This document shows, in pieces, positions 24,645-33,029 of a stretch of 64,000 bases of DNA. The notes under the pieces are model-generated. The model did no database searches and was not told the origin of the DNA. It was given only the letters and a program-made list of their open reading frames with translations. The stretch covers positions 3,286,001 through 3,350,000 of the forward strand of contig NZ_FNSO01000004.1 in assembly GCF_900105945.1 (NCBI RefSeq). Reading direction: 5' to 3'. The translations under genes were made by a program, and so were the position numbers. Source of the DNA: Amycolatopsis tolypomycina (GTDB lineage Bacteria; Actinomycetota; Actinomycetes; Mycobacteriales; Pseudonocardiaceae). The stretch's first letter is position 1, and every line of letters begins with the position of its first letter.

Positions 24645-25180
24645 GGACCGGCATCCCCGGCCTGCCGAGCCCCCACCCGATCGGCGAGCAACTCCCCGCC
24701 GTGTACGCCGAGGATCGGTTCGTGCAGGGGTTCACCGGTGCGCTCGACGAGGTCATCGCGCCGGTCATCTCCACTTTGGACAACTTCGCGGGTTACCTCG
24801 ATCCGGGGGTGGCGCCCGCGGACTTCGTCGGCTGGCTGGCGCACTGGGTTGCGCTGCGGGTCGACGAAAGCTGGAGCCCGGAACAGCTGCGGCAGCTGGT
24901 CACGCGGTCGGTCGAACTGCACCGGTGGCGCGGGACGCGGCGCGGGCTCGCCGAGCACGTCGGGCTGCTGACCGGCGGTGTGGTCGAAGTGACCGACAGC
25001 GGCGGGGTCGTCGCCGACCCGCAGCCGGGGGCGCCGCTGCCGGATCCGGGGCCGCCCTGGGTGCGGGTGCTGGTGCGGGTGCCCGAGCCGGCGCGGGTCG
25101 ACGTGCGGCGGCTGACGGCGACGGTCGTGGATGCGGTGCCCGCCCACGTGCGGGTCACGGTGGAAGTGCTGGAGGGCTGA
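24641..25180 (+). CDS. Phage tail protein I-like baseplate protein (Pvc12-region)
   Basis: From the ATG at 24641 the product has 179 residues: LPAVYAEDRFVQGFTGALDE, then LAHWVALRVDESW and LVTRSVELHRWRGTRRGLAE, typical of the P2 gpI-type family in eCIS. It would complete the baseplate wedge. No tail-fibre gene follows, unlike Afp and PVC. Confidence 0.85.
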   Translation: MRTGIPGLPSPHPIGEQLPAVYAEDRFVQGFTGALDEVIAPVISTLDNFAGYLDPGVAPADFVGWLAHWVALRVDESWSPEQLRQLVTRSVELHRWRGTRRGLAEHVGLLTGGVVEVTDSGGVVADPQPGAPLPDPGPPWVRVLVRVPEPARVDVRRLTATVVDAVPAHVRVTVEVLEG

Positions 25181-25183
25181 GGA

Positions 25184-26164
25184 TTGGTCATCTACGCGGA
25201 GTGCGGGCACCAGGGGCCCGCCGACGTCGAGTTCTGCGGCGAATGCGGCCGCTACCTGAAGTGGGACGACGACGGCCCGGTCGCGGTCAAGGCACCGCCG
25301 GTGGTGCAGCAGCAGCAGGTCGTGCAGCCCGCCGAGCCGATCGCCCCGGTCCGGCAGCCGGTGCAGCAGACCGTCGAAGAGCAGGTCCTCAACCCCGGCG
25401 ACCTGATCTGCGGGAAGTGCGGCAAGGGCAACGCGCCCACCCGCAACTTCTGCAGCCGGTGCGGCGCGCCGCTGGCCGAGGCCGAGGTCGTCAAGACGTC
25501 GTGGTGGCGACGGCTGTTCGGCCGCAAGCCGAAGGCGCACAAGGCGGGGGCGCGGCCGGGCAAGGACGGCGTCCGCCGCCGGACCGGGCGGGCCGGGGCC
25601 GCGCGCCGGACCGTCGGCAAGGTGATCCGGCGGGCCGTCGCGGTGGCGCTGATCTTCTCGGCGCTGATCTACGCCCTGTACCAGCCGTTCCGCAGCGCGA
25701 TCAACACCGCGGCGGTGGGGCTCTGGAGCCAGGTGACCGGGATCTTCGAGGCCAAGCTGAACCCGATCCACCCGATCAAGGTGAGCGCGACCGCACAGGC
25801 GAACGGACACGCGGCTCCGCTGGTCACCGACAACGCCAAGAACACGTTCTGGGCGGCCCCGGCCGACCGGGAACAGGTGCTGGTGTTCACCTTCGACCAC
25901 CCGGCGGACCTGCGGAAGGCGATCGTGTACTCCGGTGACGCGGCGAACTTCCCGGCCGCGCACCGGCCGCAGAAGCTGCACCTGGTGTTCTCGACCGGCA
26001 AGACCTACGACATGGTGCTGGCCGACACGCCGGACTCCCAGGAAGTCCCGATCGAGAACAGCGAAGGCGCCACGAGCGTCGAGCTGCACGTGACCGGGCT
26101 GTACCGCTCGCTCAACGGCACGGACGTCGCGATCTCCGAGATCGAACTGTTCGAAGCCGGCTGA
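25184..26164 (+). CDS. Zinc-ribbon, single-TM protein with discoidin-like C-terminus
   Basis: The start is the TTG at 25184 (a GTG at 25187 also fits), with GGAGG upstream; about 326 residues. Two zinc ribbons stand near the N-terminus: CGHQG...CGECG (about 7-23) and CGKCGKGN...CSRCG (about 76-94). A basic stretch and one membrane segment follow (about 155-175, VALIFSALIYALYQPF). The C-terminal 140 residues look like an F5/8 or NADase-type glycan-binding beta-domain (FWAAPADREQVLVFTFDHP). The layout fits an inside-facing zinc module and an outside binding domain, so it might tie the particle to the membrane. It is the last gene tightly packed with the structural operon. Confidence 0.72.
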   Translation: MVIYAECGHQGPADVEFCGECGRYLKWDDDGPVAVKAPPVVQQQQVVQPAEPIAPVRQPVQQTVEEQVLNPGDLICGKCGKGNAPTRNFCSRCGAPLAEAEVVKTSWWRRLFGRKPKAHKAGARPGKDGVRRRTGRAGAARRTVGKVIRRAVAVALIFSALIYALYQPFRSAINTAAVGLWSQVTGIFEAKLNPIHPIKVSATAQANGHAAPLVTDNAKNTFWAAPADREQVLVFTFDHPADLRKAIVYSGDAANFPAAHRPQKLHLVFSTGKTYDMVLADTPDSQEVPIENSEGATSVELHVTGLYRSLNGTDVAISEIELFEAG

Positions 26165-26192
26165 CACCGAAGTTTCTTGGGGAGGACCGACC

Positions 26193-29100
26193 ATGCGCGC
26201 GAAGCGAGCGGTGGCGGGCAGCGCGGTCGTCGCGGTGCTCGGCGGCTGGGCGATCAGCGGAGCGCTCACGCCGACCGAAGCGCAGGCACCGGCACCGGTG
26301 GCCGCGCCGTACCGCGTCGGGTACGTCAGCGCGGCCACCACCGGCCTCTACCAGGCGACCGGCGAAGGCGCGGTGCCGGCGTTGCCGCGCGGTGTCGGCA
26401 GCGTCGACTCCGACGCGTCCGCGGGCACCGGCGGTCTCGTGTGGGTGAGCCACCGCGCCGCGACCGCCGGTGGAGCCGAGCGGGACGGCGAGCTGTTCTA
26501 CCTCCCCGACGGCGGCCAGGTGGCGCGGCCGCTGACGAACGACGACGCCGTCGACAGCCACCCGGCGCTGTCGCCGGACGGCCGCACGGTCGCCTTCGCC
26601 TCCGAACGCGCCGGCAGCCGGAAGCTCTTCGTCGTCGGCGTGGACGGCCGCGGCCTGCGCCAGGTGACGACCGGGCCGGCCACCGACGACTCGCCGAGCT
26701 GGTCGCCCGACGGCACCCGCCTCGCGTTCAGCAGCACGCGCGACGATCCGGCGGGGGACGTCTACACCGTGCCGGCCGGCGGCGGGACGCCGACGCGCCT
26801 GACCGCCGACCCGGCCGCCGACACCCAGCCCGCGTGGGGCCCGTCCCGGATCGCGTTCACCACCACCCGCTTCCACCCGGCCGGCGACGTCGCGCTGGTC
26901 GCCGAGACCGGCGGCGCGGTCACCCGCGCGGTCCCCGACCCCGGGGACTCCGCCGAGCCCGCGTGGTCGCCCGACGGCACCCGGCTGGCCTTCACGACCC
27001 GGGCGCAGGACCCGCTCGGCGACGTCAAGCAGATCTCCGGCGGCCGGGTGTCGGTCATCTCGGCCCTGGCGTCGATCGGCGAGACCGAGCCGGCGTTCCG
27101 CAGCACCGGCCAACCGCTGTTCACCGAGCTGCGTTCGGGCACCACCACGGACATCTGGAGCGCGGACGCCACCGGCGGCGACCGCCGCGACCTCACCCAC
27201 CGCCCGGGTGCCGACGAGTTCGACCCGGCGTTCTCCGCCGACGGCGCGCAGCTGGCCTACACCCAGGCCGGCCCCGGCGAGGCGTCGGGGGAAACCGAAG
27301 TCGTCGTGGCCAACGCCGACGGCAGCGCGCCCCGGTCCCTCACCGGCCCGCGGGACGGCGCCAAGCACGAGCAGCACCCGGCCTGGTCGCCGGACGCTTC
27401 GATGATCGCGTTCGCGAACACCGCGTTCCGGGGCGAGGACCAGCAGGACACCGTCCGGATCGCCCGCGTCGCGGACGGCCGGATCCTGGGCGAGATCCCG
27501 ATCCCGCCGTACCTGCGCGGCGACGACACCCAGCCGGTGTGGTCGGCCGACGGCACGAAGGTCACGCTGACGCGCGCGGCCTCGCGGGTCGCGCCGCCGC
27601 CCCCGGGGCGCGTGCAGCCGACGGTCGTGGACATCCCGGTCGGGCAGGGCTCGTCGGCGGCGATCGCCAAGACCGTGCCGACCGACAAGGTGCCCGCCCG
27701 GCCGGACATCGTGCTGCTGATGGACCAGACCAGCTCGATGGGCACCGCGCTGGGGAACATGCAGACCGGCCTGACCCAGGTCATGGGCACCCTCAGCACG
27801 GCGCAGCCGGAGGCCCAGTACGCCGCCGTCGCGTTCGGCGACCGCGACGACGTCGTCGACGCGAACAACCCCAACGGCCGCCTGTTCCAGGTGCAGCAGG
27901 ACCTGACGAAGAACCAGGACGCCGTGAAGGCCGCCTTCACGAAGATCACGCCGTTCGGCGGCGGGGACGTCCCGGAGGACTGGATCCACGCCCTCGACCG
28001 GATCGCCTCGGGTGCCGTCTCGTTCCGGCCGGACAGCAGCAAGATCATCGTGCTGGCCGGCGACGCGCCCAGCCACGACCCGAGCGGCGTGCCCCACCAG
28101 CCGACCCAGGGCGTGACGCTCGCCCAGGCGATCGAGCACCTGAAGGCCCAGGGCATCCGGGTGGTCGCGGTGTCGGCCGGGAACGGCGGCGGTGGCCTGG
28201 ATGCGACCGGCCAGGCGACCCAGCTGGTGAACGCGACCGACGGCGTCATAGCGAGCACCGATCCGGGCAACCTCAGCACCGTCATCACCGAGAAGATCGG
28301 CGACCTGCTGGTGCGGGTGCAGCCGGTGCCGTTCTGCGACCCCGGGCTGACGCTGACGTTCACCCCGGAAGGGACCCAGCAGGTGCCGGGCGGCACGAAC
28401 GCGACCTTCACCGAGTTCGCGGCTGTCGCGCCCACCGCGCCCGTCGGCGCCTTCCTGCACTGCCGGGTGGAGTTCCGGATCGACGGGGAGAACTTCGTCC
28501 GGCCCGGCTACACCGAGGACGTCACCGTGCGGGTCAAGGACCCGCGGCTGCCGCTGATCACCGTGCACGACAAGACCGTGACCGGGACCGCCCCGACGGT
28601 GATCGAGTACTCCGCGACCGCGGTCGACGCCGACCGTGAAACGCAGCTGACCCCGTTCTGCACGCCGTCGTCGGGCAGCCTGTTCGCCGTCGGTGCCACC
28701 ACCGTCACGTGCACGGCGACCGGCGCGGGCGGCACCGCGACCGAGACCGCCGTGATGTCCGTCGACCCCGGCGGGGACCGGCAGGAGCTGTGGCAGGTCG
28801 CGCTCGAAAGCGGGCCGGACAGCGTCGTCGCGGGGATCCAGCGGGATCTCTCGCCGTCCTTCGGGACGGCGTGTGCCGGACGGCACGGCTCGGCGGACGT
28901 CTCGCCCGACGGCGTCGCGCTGGTGTTCCAGAGCGACCGCCGCCGGCTCTGCGTGGCGCCCGCCGACGGCGGGGCCGCGCGGGTGCTGGTGCCGGACACC
29001 GGCTCCGTCGACGATCCCGCCTGGTCGCCGGACGGCGCGCTGATCGCCTTCCACAGCGTGGCCGGGGAAGCCCGGCCGGTCATCCAGGTCGTGCCCTCGG

Positions 29101-30206
29101 CCGGCGGCACCCCGGCGGTGCTGATCGCCGGCCCTGGCGGCGCCGCGCAGCCGGCGTTCCAGCGGATCGCCGACGTCGGCGTGACCGCCACCGCCGTCCC
29201 GGCCACCATCCCGTTCTCCGGGCTGACGACGTTCGAGTTCGTCGTCACCAACCACGGTGTCGCCGCGTCGCCCGCCGTCGGGCTGTTCGTCCGGCTGACC
29301 GCCGGGCTGCGGCCGCAGGCGCCGATCACCAGCGTGGGCACCTGCACGCCGGACCTCGTCTGCACCTTCGGCACGCTCGCGCCCGGTGCGCAGGCGCGGG
29401 TGCGGTTCAGCGCCACCGGCGCCGAACCCGGGACGCAGGCCGCGACCGGCACGGTCACCACGGCCGGCCAGGACGCCGACGCGCGGGACAACTCCGCCAC
29501 GGCCGTGGTCACCGTCGGCGCGAAGCCGGTGCCCCCGGTGACGCCGGGCTCTCTGTCGGTGGGGCTGGCCGTGTCGGCGGTCCCGCTCTTCGCCGGCGGC
29601 GACGACGTCGTGCTGACCTACCTGGTGCACAACGGGTCCGGCGCGCCGATGCCGAACGTCCGGCTGGTCACCCAGCTGCCGCCGCAGCTGCCCGCGACCT
29701 CGGCGTCACCGGGGTGCGCGCCGGGTGGCGGCAGCTGTGCCCTCGGGACATTGGCGCCCGGCCAGACCGTCGAGATCCGGATTTCGCTGGCGGCCAAGGC
29801 GGCGGCGGATTCGCCGGTGTCCGGCACGGTCAGCACGACCGGACCGGACAACAACGCCGGGGACAACACGGCCGGCGCGCGGGTGGTGATCCGGCAGCCG
29901 GTGGTGACCGTCGACCCGGGCGTCGCCCCGCTCGGCTCGGTCCCGCGGGTGACGGGGACGGACTTCCCGCCGGGCGCGACGGTCCGGCTCGCCTGGTCGG
30001 CCGGGATCTCCGCGACACCCGGCCTCGCCACGGTGGGCGTCGACGGACGGTTCGAGACGCAGTTCCTGGTCTTCCACCACGACCTGATCGGGCCGCGCAC
30101 GGTGACGGTCGCCCCGGTGAGCGGACCGAAGTTCGGCACGGTGCAGTCGGCCCCGGTCCTCGTGGTCCTGCGGACGGAACAACCCCCGTTCATCAGCCGC
30201 GGCTGA
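26193..30206 (+). CDS. Exported PD40 propeller / vWA / HYR / DUF11 multidomain protein
   Basis: The 1337-residue product has a signal peptide (about 1-32). A beta-propeller of PD40 repeats covers about 60-480 (repeated SPDGTRLAF and WSPDG). A von Willebrand A domain spans about 505-690, with MIDAS D511 in DQTSSMG (Thr replaces the usual first Ser). A HYR-like domain lies at about 770-845 and a second short PD40 set at about 870-985. Two DUF11/CARDB-like domains follow (about 990-1240), then an Ig-like end. Such arrays usually mediate adhesion or envelope assembly. GGGGAGG precedes the ATG, 29 bases after the zinc-ribbon gene, so it likely belongs to the same transcript. Confidence 0.78.
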   Translation: MRAKRAVAGSAVVAVLGGWAISGALTPTEAQAPAPVAAPYRVGYVSAATTGLYQATGEGAVPALPRGVGSVDSDASAGTGGLVWVSHRAATAGGAERDGELFYLPDGGQVARPLTNDDAVDSHPALSPDGRTVAFASERAGSRKLFVVGVDGRGLRQVTTGPATDDSPSWSPDGTRLAFSSTRDDPAGDVYTVPAGGGTPTRLTADPAADTQPAWGPSRIAFTTTRFHPAGDVALVAETGGAVTRAVPDPGDSAEPAWSPDGTRLAFTTRAQDPLGDVKQISGGRVSVISALASIGETEPAFRSTGQPLFTELRSGTTTDIWSADATGGDRRDLTHRPGADEFDPAFSADGAQLAYTQAGPGEASGETEVVVANADGSAPRSLTGPRDGAKHEQHPAWSPDASMIAFANTAFRGEDQQDTVRIARVADGRILGEIPIPPYLRGDDTQPVWSADGTKVTLTRAASRVAPPPPGRVQPTVVDIPVGQGSSAAIAKTVPTDKVPARPDIVLLMDQTSSMGTALGNMQTGLTQVMGTLSTAQPEAQYAAVAFGDRDDVVDANNPNGRLFQVQQDLTKNQDAVKAAFTKITPFGGGDVPEDWIHALDRIASGAVSFRPDSSKIIVLAGDAPSHDPSGVPHQPTQGVTLAQAIEHLKAQGIRVVAVSAGNGGGGLDATGQATQLVNATDGVIASTDPGNLSTVITEKIGDLLVRVQPVPFCDPGLTLTFTPEGTQQVPGGTNATFTEFAAVAPTAPVGAFLHCRVEFRIDGENFVRPGYTEDVTVRVKDPRLPLITVHDKTVTGTAPTVIEYSATAVDADRETQLTPFCTPSSGSLFAVGATTVTCTATGAGGTATETAVMSVDPGGDRQELWQVALESGPDSVVAGIQRDLSPSFGTACAGRHGSADVSPDGVALVFQSDRRRLCVAPADGGAARVLVPDTGSVDDPAWSPDGALIAFHSVAGEARPVIQVVPSAGGTPAVLIAGPGGAAQPAFQRIADVGVTATAVPATIPFSGLTTFEFVVTNHGVAASPAVGLFVRLTAGLRPQAPITSVGTCTPDLVCTFGTLAPGAQARVRFSATGAEPGTQAATGTVTTAGQDADARDNSATAVVTVGAKPVPPVTPGSLSVGLAVSAVPLFAGGDDVVLTYLVHNGSGAPMPNVRLVTQLPPQLPATSASPGCAPGGGSCALGTLAPGQTVEIRISLAAKAAADSPVSGTVSTTGPDNNAGDNTAGARVVIRQPVVTVDPGVAPLGSVPRVTGTDFPPGATVRLAWSAGISATPGLATVGVDGRFETQFLVFHHDLIGPRTVTVAPVSGPKFGTVQSAPVLVVLRTEQPPFISRG

Positions 30207-30223
30207 GCCGCACCCGAACCCAC

Positions 30224-30237
30224 TGCCCATAGGGGCA
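30224..30237. promoter_or_regulatory. eCIS palindrome, site D (TGCCC-N4-GGGCA)
   Basis: TGCCC and GGGCA flank ATAG in the short gap after the propeller gene. The site ends 70 bases before the ATG of the next gene (30307), matching the position of the other copies relative to eCIS genes. Confidence 0.65.
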
Positions 30238-30306
30238 ACCACCGGCGCACGGCCGCACACCCGTCCGCTGGTGCCGGACCCGCGACACGAAAGGGAGACT
30301 TCGCGC

Positions 30307-31635
30307 ATGGGAGCAACGGCGACGCTGTCCGAGGCCGGCCTGGTCGCGGAACCCGGCCAGGAGACGAGCTGCACGGTGACCATCCGGAACGCCGGGCAGG
30401 TCGTCGACCAGTTCACGGTCGACGTCGTCGGCGACGCGAGTGGCTGGGCCACCGCGGAACCGGCGACGGTCAACCTCATGCCGGGGGAGACCGGGACCGT
30501 CACCGTGCGGTTCGCGCCGCCGCGGTCCTCCGACGTCCCGGCCGGCACGATCCCGTTCGGTGTCCGGGTGTTCTCGAGCGAGGACCCCGCCGGCTCGGTC
30601 GTCGAGGAGGGCGCCGTCGAGCTCGGCGCCTTCACCGACGTGACCGCCGAGATCGTGCCGGGCAAGGTCGAGGGCAGCTCGAAGGCCGACTTCGAGGTCG
30701 CCGTCGACAACCGCGGCAACCGGCCGGTGGTCGTCGAGCTGAGCACGCTGGACCCGGAGGACGAGCTGGACTTCCGGCTCGAACGCGACCGGGCCGAGCT
30801 GGCGCCGGGCACCGCCGCGTTCGTCCGGCTGCGCACCAAGCCGCGGAAACGCTTCCTGCGCGGGCAGTCCGTCCGGCACCGCTTCCAGGTGTTCGTCGTC
30901 GCCGACGGCGCCGAGCCGCTCAAGACCGAAGGCACCATGGTGCAGCGGCAGCTGCTGCCGAAGTGGCTGCTGCCCGCGCTCGCCGCGCTGCTCGTCCTGC
31001 TGCTGGCCCTGCTGACGCTGTGGTTCACCGTGCTGCGGCCGGCGGTGAAGTCGGCCGCGCGGGAGGCAGCCGAGGAGCAGAACCAGGAGATCGTGAAGGC
31101 GGCTCAGGACGCCGGCGCCGGGGCCGACCAGGCGAAGAAGAACGCCGACCAGGCCAAGCAGAACTCCGAGCAGGCGATGAAGGCCGTCGGCCTGACCCCG
31201 CCGGGCGACAACCCCGCGCCCCCGGGCTCGGGTCCGGGTGGCACGCCCCCGACCCGCGTCTCGAACGCCGCCGCCGACGGCACGCCGACGGACTTCCGGG
31301 TGGCCGCCGACGCGCGGATCGACTCGAACGTCAACCGCTTCGCCGAGTTCCCCTACACCCTGCCGGACGCGACCAAGACGCTGGTGATCACCGACCTGAT
31401 CCTGCAGAACCCGCGTGGTGACACCGGAACCCTGCGGCTGCTGCGGGATTCCGGCGGCACCAAGACCGTGCTGCTGGAGGTCGGGCTCTCGAACTTCCGC
31501 GACCTCGACCACCACTGGCTGCAGGCCTGGCGGTTCCAGCCGGGGGAGAAGATCGTGCTCGCGGTCAGCTGCCAGAACGCGCCCGACCGCGGCCGCTGCA
31601 CCCCGTCGGTGTCCTTCTCCGGCCGGGTCGAGTGA
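30307..31635 (+). CDS. Single-TM protein with two Ig-like (NEW3-type) domains and coiled coil
   Basis: The ATG at 30307 (AAAGGGAG upstream) gives 442 residues. Residues 1-105 and 110-210 look like two Ig-like domains of the NEW3/COG1470 type (LVAEPGQETSCTVTIRN; LMPGETGTVTVRFAPP). One membrane segment follows at about 220-242 (LLPALAALLVLLLALLTLW). An Ala/Gln/Glu-rich coiled coil (about 250-290), a Pro/Gly linker and a C-terminal beta-domain of about 120 residues complete it. It has its own copy of the eCIS palindrome, so it is probably regulated with the particle genes. It may anchor or dock the particle at the membrane; this is inference. Confidence 0.7.
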   Translation: MGATATLSEAGLVAEPGQETSCTVTIRNAGQVVDQFTVDVVGDASGWATAEPATVNLMPGETGTVTVRFAPPRSSDVPAGTIPFGVRVFSSEDPAGSVVEEGAVELGAFTDVTAEIVPGKVEGSSKADFEVAVDNRGNRPVVVELSTLDPEDELDFRLERDRAELAPGTAAFVRLRTKPRKRFLRGQSVRHRFQVFVVADGAEPLKTEGTMVQRQLLPKWLLPALAALLVLLLALLTLWFTVLRPAVKSAAREAAEEQNQEIVKAAQDAGAGADQAKKNADQAKQNSEQAMKAVGLTPPGDNPAPPGSGPGGTPPTRVSNAAADGTPTDFRVAADARIDSNVNRFAEFPYTLPDATKTLVITDLILQNPRGDTGTLRLLRDSGGTKTVLLEVGLSNFRDLDHHWLQAWRFQPGEKIVLAVSCQNAPDRGRCTPSVSFSGRVE

Positions 31636-31642
31636 ACCCGTG

Positions 31643-32269
31643 CTAGATCAGGCCTTCGCGCATGGCGAACGCCACCGCGTGGGCGCGGTTGCGGAGCTGG
31701 AAGCGGTTGGTGATGTCGTGCAGGATCGACTTCACCGTCCGCTCCGAGTAGCTCAGCTGGTCGGCGATCTCCTTGGTCTCGAAGCCGTCGGCGACCAGCC
31801 GCAGCACCCGGGTCTCGCGCTGGGACATCCCGGCCAGGTCCCACCCGTTCGGGCGCAGCACGTCCCGCTGCAGCCGGGACACCCGCGACAGCAGGCGGCC
31901 CAGCAGGTCGGGCGGCAGCGCGCCTTCGCCGACGGCCGCGGCCTTGACCAGCCGCACCAGGGTGTCCGGCGTGGCGTCGGCCCGGCGGATGATCGCCGAC
32001 ACGCCGTTGCCGACGACGTCGAGCAGCTCCGAGTCCTCCACCTCCCCGGCCACCAGGACGACGCCCGCGTGGCCGGCGCACTGCAGGCTGCGCAGCAGCT
32101 GCCGGGCCTCGGCGTTCAGCCGCTCCACGATGACCAGCACGACGGCCGGCTCGCCGGAGTCCTCGTCGGCGAAGCGGATTTCGGGACGTGACCGCAGCGC
32201 GGCCGTGACGCCCGCGTGCGTGATGGTGTCCGTGGCGTGCAGCAGCACCGGAACCTGGTCGGTGATCAT
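31643..32269 (-). CDS. LuxR-type regulator of the eCIS locus
   Basis: The ATG at 32269 has GGAGG upstream and gives 208 residues. The N-terminal domain resembles a receiver in fold (MITDQVPVLLHATDTITHAG, VVLVIVERLN) but lacks the normal acidic phosphorylation pocket. The C-terminal GerE/LuxR helix-turn-helix (about 140-205) reads LAGMSQRETRVLRLVADGFE, then KEIADQLSYSERTVKSILHD. It converges with the last eCIS gene only seven bases away. It is the best candidate for the protein that binds the TGCCC-N4-GGGCA sites. Confidence 0.85.
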   Translation of the reverse strand: MITDQVPVLLHATDTITHAGVTAALRSRPEIRFADEDSGEPAVVLVIVERLNAEARQLLRSLQCAGHAGVVLVAGEVEDSELLDVVGNGVSAIIRRADATPDTLVRLVKAAAVGEGALPPDLLGRLLSRVSRLQRDVLRPNGWDLAGMSQRETRVLRLVADGFETKEIADQLSYSERTVKSILHDITNRFQLRNRAHAVAFAMREGLI

Positions 32270-32342
32270 CGGTGAAGTCCTCCCTCGAAAGACGCCGGCT
32301 CGCGCCACCCCCAAGGATCGTGGTGCGGGCGTCTCACCAACA

Positions 32343-32367
32343 GGGACATGGAGTCCCGATATGTCCC
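32343..32367. promoter_or_regulatory. Inverted repeat upstream of the LuxR-type gene
   Basis: GGGACAT and ATGTCCC are separated by 11 bases and lie 74-98 bases upstream of the regulator start. It could be a binding site for the response regulator encoded next door or for autoregulation. Confidence 0.4.
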
Positions 32368-32374
32368 GCTTTCC

Positions 32375-33025
32375 TTACTCCGATCGGGCAATGCCGGCCT
32401 CTCGCGCCTTGGCGATGGCCTGGGTCCGGTCGGTGACGCGGAGCTTGCGGAAGATGTGGGACACGTGGTTGCGCACGGTCTTCTGGCTCAGCACCAGCTC
32501 TTCGGCGATCGACGCGTTGCCCATACCCTGCGCGACGAGCCGCAGGATCTCCTGCTCTCGCAGGGTGAGCCGCGGGAACGACTCGTCACGCGGGGTCGCC
32601 GTGCCCAGCAGGGACAGCACCCGGGTGGCGATCGCCGGGCTGAAGATGGCTTCGCCGTCACCGATCACCCGGACCGCGCGGATGATCTGCTCGTTGCGCG
32701 CCCCCTTGAGCAGGTAGCCGCGGGCGCCCGCGCGCATGGCCGCGAACACCGCGGCCTCGTTTTCGAACATGGTCAGCATGAGCACGCCGGTGTGCGGGCT
32801 CGCGCTCACGATCCGCCGGGTCGCCTCGACGCCGTCGAGGTCGGGCATGTTGAGGTCCATCAGGACGACATCGGGTTCCAGCCGGCTCGCGTCGGCGACC
32901 GCGGTCAGGCCGTCGGCCGCCTCGCCGGCGACCTCCATGCCGTCGGTGGCGTCGAGCATCGCGCACAGCGCCGCCCGGAAGACGGGGTGGTCGTCGACCA
33001 CGAGGACGCGCAGGGAACCGAACAC
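32375..33025 (-). CDS. NarL/FixJ-type response regulator
   Basis: The GTG at 33025 lies four bases after the kinase stop and gives 216 residues. The receiver is intact: VLVVDDHPVFR with acidic pair, phosphoacceptor in VVLMDLNMPDLDG (D near 57), MLTMFE and the LLKGA lysine. The C-terminal LuxR-type helix-turn-helix reads RLTLREQEILRLVAQG and SIAEELVLSQKTVRNHVSHI. It forms a two-component pair with the kinase gene upstream in the same operon. Confidence 0.93.
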   Translation of the reverse strand: MFGSLRVLVVDDHPVFRAALCAMLDATDGMEVAGEAADGLTAVADASRLEPDVVLMDLNMPDLDGVEATRRIVSASPHTGVLMLTMFENEAAVFAAMRAGARGYLLKGARNEQIIRAVRVIGDGEAIFSPAIATRVLSLLGTATPRDESFPRLTLREQEILRLVAQGMGNASIAEELVLSQKTVRNHVSHIFRKLRVTDRTQAIAKAREAGIARSE

Positions 33026-33029
33026 CGCC

